NCBI GenBank assembly: GCA_027008665.1
Contig: JALVEA010000415.1
Span: 1 to 7,430, forward strand
DNA: 7,430 bases
Source: Thiotrichaceae bacterium
GTDB taxonomy: Bacteria > Pseudomonadota > Gammaproteobacteria > Thiotrichales > Thiotrichaceae
Direction of reading: 5' to 3'
The notes beneath the pieces were generated by a model that was not told where the DNA came from, ran no database searches, and worked only from the letters and a program-made list of their open reading frames with translations. How positions within the stretch are numbered: position 1 is the stretch's first letter; each line of letters starts with the position of its first letter. The position numbers and the translations under genes are program-made. Of this stretch, positions 6,415-7,430 are shown piece after piece.

Positions 6415-7430
6415 ATGGATGTTTTTTGTAAACGAAAAGGTATCTTAAAGTCTTTTATTAGAGCGTGGGGGATAGCATTGTTCTTGTTTACCACGACTGT
6501 TTATGCGGCAGAGGTGACTGTTAATATTACACCGCAAACGACTACTGTTAGAGAGGGAAGGGGAGTACAAATAAATGTTACCGTTTCTGGATCACCTGAG
6601 TGCAGAGTGGGTATTAGATCATCAGGAGATGCTGAGAATAACAGGGATTATACTGCCACGCCTTTTGTTGATGATATTGATATCAACCTTGTTACCGCTG
6701 ATGCTTCAGATGCAATCGGTACGGGCTCTACTTCTTTCTCTTTTAAAGCTATAGCAGATGATGTGGTCGAAGGTAATGAAATAGCAACTTTTAATGCTAA
6801 TGTTCGCTCTCCTTGTACTCTAAGTTCTAACTCTACGCAAGCAAGAGTAACAATCATCGATGAAACAGTTCGGACTAATAATTTAACCGCTTCTTTTTTA
6901 CCTTCACAAATAACACTACAAAAGGGTGTAGGAAATACTAAGATTTCTGATATTAGGTTTAGTTTACCCACTGGGAAACAACCTGATAATCACTGTAGAG
7001 CCGTTGCAAGGGTTAATGTTGTTGGAGGTACAGCAAAATCAGGAGTAGACTTTAATTTCAGCCCCACGGTGTTTAATTATTCTGCTGGTGATGGTGATTC
7101 TAAAACTAAAGTAGTAAATCTTGAGGTTTTAGAAGGTACGGCTGGTAGTGGTGATAAGACTGTTGTATTAGAGGCAGTTTTTAGGAGTAATGGAGCTGGA
7201 GGAAGAAATAGTTGTCCACTGGTTGGTGCTAGGTCTAAAAGAATTACAGTAACGCTTGAGGATATTCCTGCTGTTACACCTCCTTCTCCTTCTCCTCCTT
7301 CTCTTTCTGTTGAAGCAACAGCTTCTATATCAGCAACAAAATCCGTAGTAAGAGAAAATGAGACTGTTGCTGTTAATTATACAATTAATGGTGATACAGC
7401 CTCATGTACTTCGGTTCATCCTTTCGTTAT
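6415..7430 (+). CDS. Secreted Calx-beta-like repeat protein (3' end outside window)
   Basis: An open frame of 338 codons runs from the ATG at 6415 off the right edge with no stop. The N-terminus is a signal peptide: basic residues at 6-16, a hydrophobic core at about 17-29, and likely cleavage after VYA (29-31). Two complete Calx-beta-like units follow and a third begins. Unit 1 (about 33-150) has the hallmarks VREG (45-48), DYTATP (78-83), DDVVEGNE (115-122) and VTIIDE (145-150), including acidic positions used for calcium in this fold. Unit 2 (about 155-283) keeps GTAKSGVDFNF (205-215) and VTLED (279-283) but has KG where unit 1 has EG. A Pro/Ser linker (285-298) leads to unit 3 (299 onward). 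Cysteines are regularly placed: C63/C134 in unit 1, C194/C267 in unit 2 and C331 in unit 3. Such proteins are usually large surface or secreted adhesin-like molecules; the exact role is unknown. The anchoring domain, if any, lies beyond the window. Confidence 0.88.
   Translation, partial: MDVFCKRKGILKSFIRAWGIALFLFTTTVYAAEVTVNITPQTTTVREGRGVQINVTVSGSPECRVGIRSSGDAENNRDYTATPFVDDIDINLVTADASDAIGTGSTSFSFKAIADDVVEGNEIATFNANVRSPCTLSSNSTQARVTIIDETVRTNNLTASFLPSQITLQKGVGNTKISDIRFSLPTGKQPDNHCRAVARVNVVGGTAKSGVDFNFSPTVFNYSAGDGDSKTKVVNLEVLEGTAGSGDKTVVLEAVFRSNGAGGRNSCPLVGARSKRITVTLEDIPAVTPPSPSPPSLSVEATASISATKSVVRENETVAVNYTINGDTASCTSVHPFV
7267..7308 (+). other. Pro/Ser-rich interdomain linker in the Calx-beta protein
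   Basis: This codes for residues 285-298 (PAVTPPSPSPPSLS), a short extended linker between the second and third units. The DNA is a pyrimidine-rich run of CCT and TCT codons that could be prone to slippage or to expansion and contraction. Confidence 0.6.

Overview
The window is AT-rich chromosomal DNA that reads as a gammaproteobacterium. The evidence is a canonical RsgA, a DeaD/CsdA-type helicase with a DbpA-like RNA-binding tail, Shine-Dalgarno sites of the AGGGAG/AGAGGT kind, and two lipoproteins with classical lipoboxes. The large secreted Calx-beta protein and the caspase-like lipoprotein suggest a free-living or filamentous lineage (sulfur oxidiser or methanotroph type). That placement is an impression and was not tested. 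No rRNA, tRNA, CRISPR array or intact mobile element is visible.

Left part (1-2830), housekeeping. The tail of an unidentified gene (possibly a c-type cytochrome) is followed 6 bp later by rsgA, the circularly permuted GTPase for 30S maturation. It converges, with a 15 bp gap, on deaD/csdA on the minus strand, a cold-shock/50S-assembly DEAD-box helicase. The deaD promoter region, with a perfect TATAAT, lies in the divergent space at 2831-2998.

Middle (2999-4405). A 313-residue predicted lipoprotein of unknown function is read rightward. A 465 bp gene-free stretch follows. It has no convincing ORF but is unusually rich in short inverted repeats and has two -10-like boxes, so it is probably the regulatory region of the next gene.

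Right part (4406-7430), the most interesting. A 653-residue predicted lipoprotein joins an N-terminal two-cysteine segment, two Sel1 repeats, a long Lys/Arg-rich coiled coil and a C-terminal caspase/metacaspase-like (peptidase C14) domain with an intact His-Cys dyad and both acidic S1-pocket residues. Forty-seven bp downstream, on the same strand, a gene for a signal-peptide-bearing protein with Calx-beta-like repeats begins and runs off the window. Each complete repeat in it carries a pair of cysteines. The two may form one transcription unit: an envelope-anchored, probably Lys/Arg-specific protease next to a secreted, possibly calcium-binding, repeat protein. The functional link is inference.
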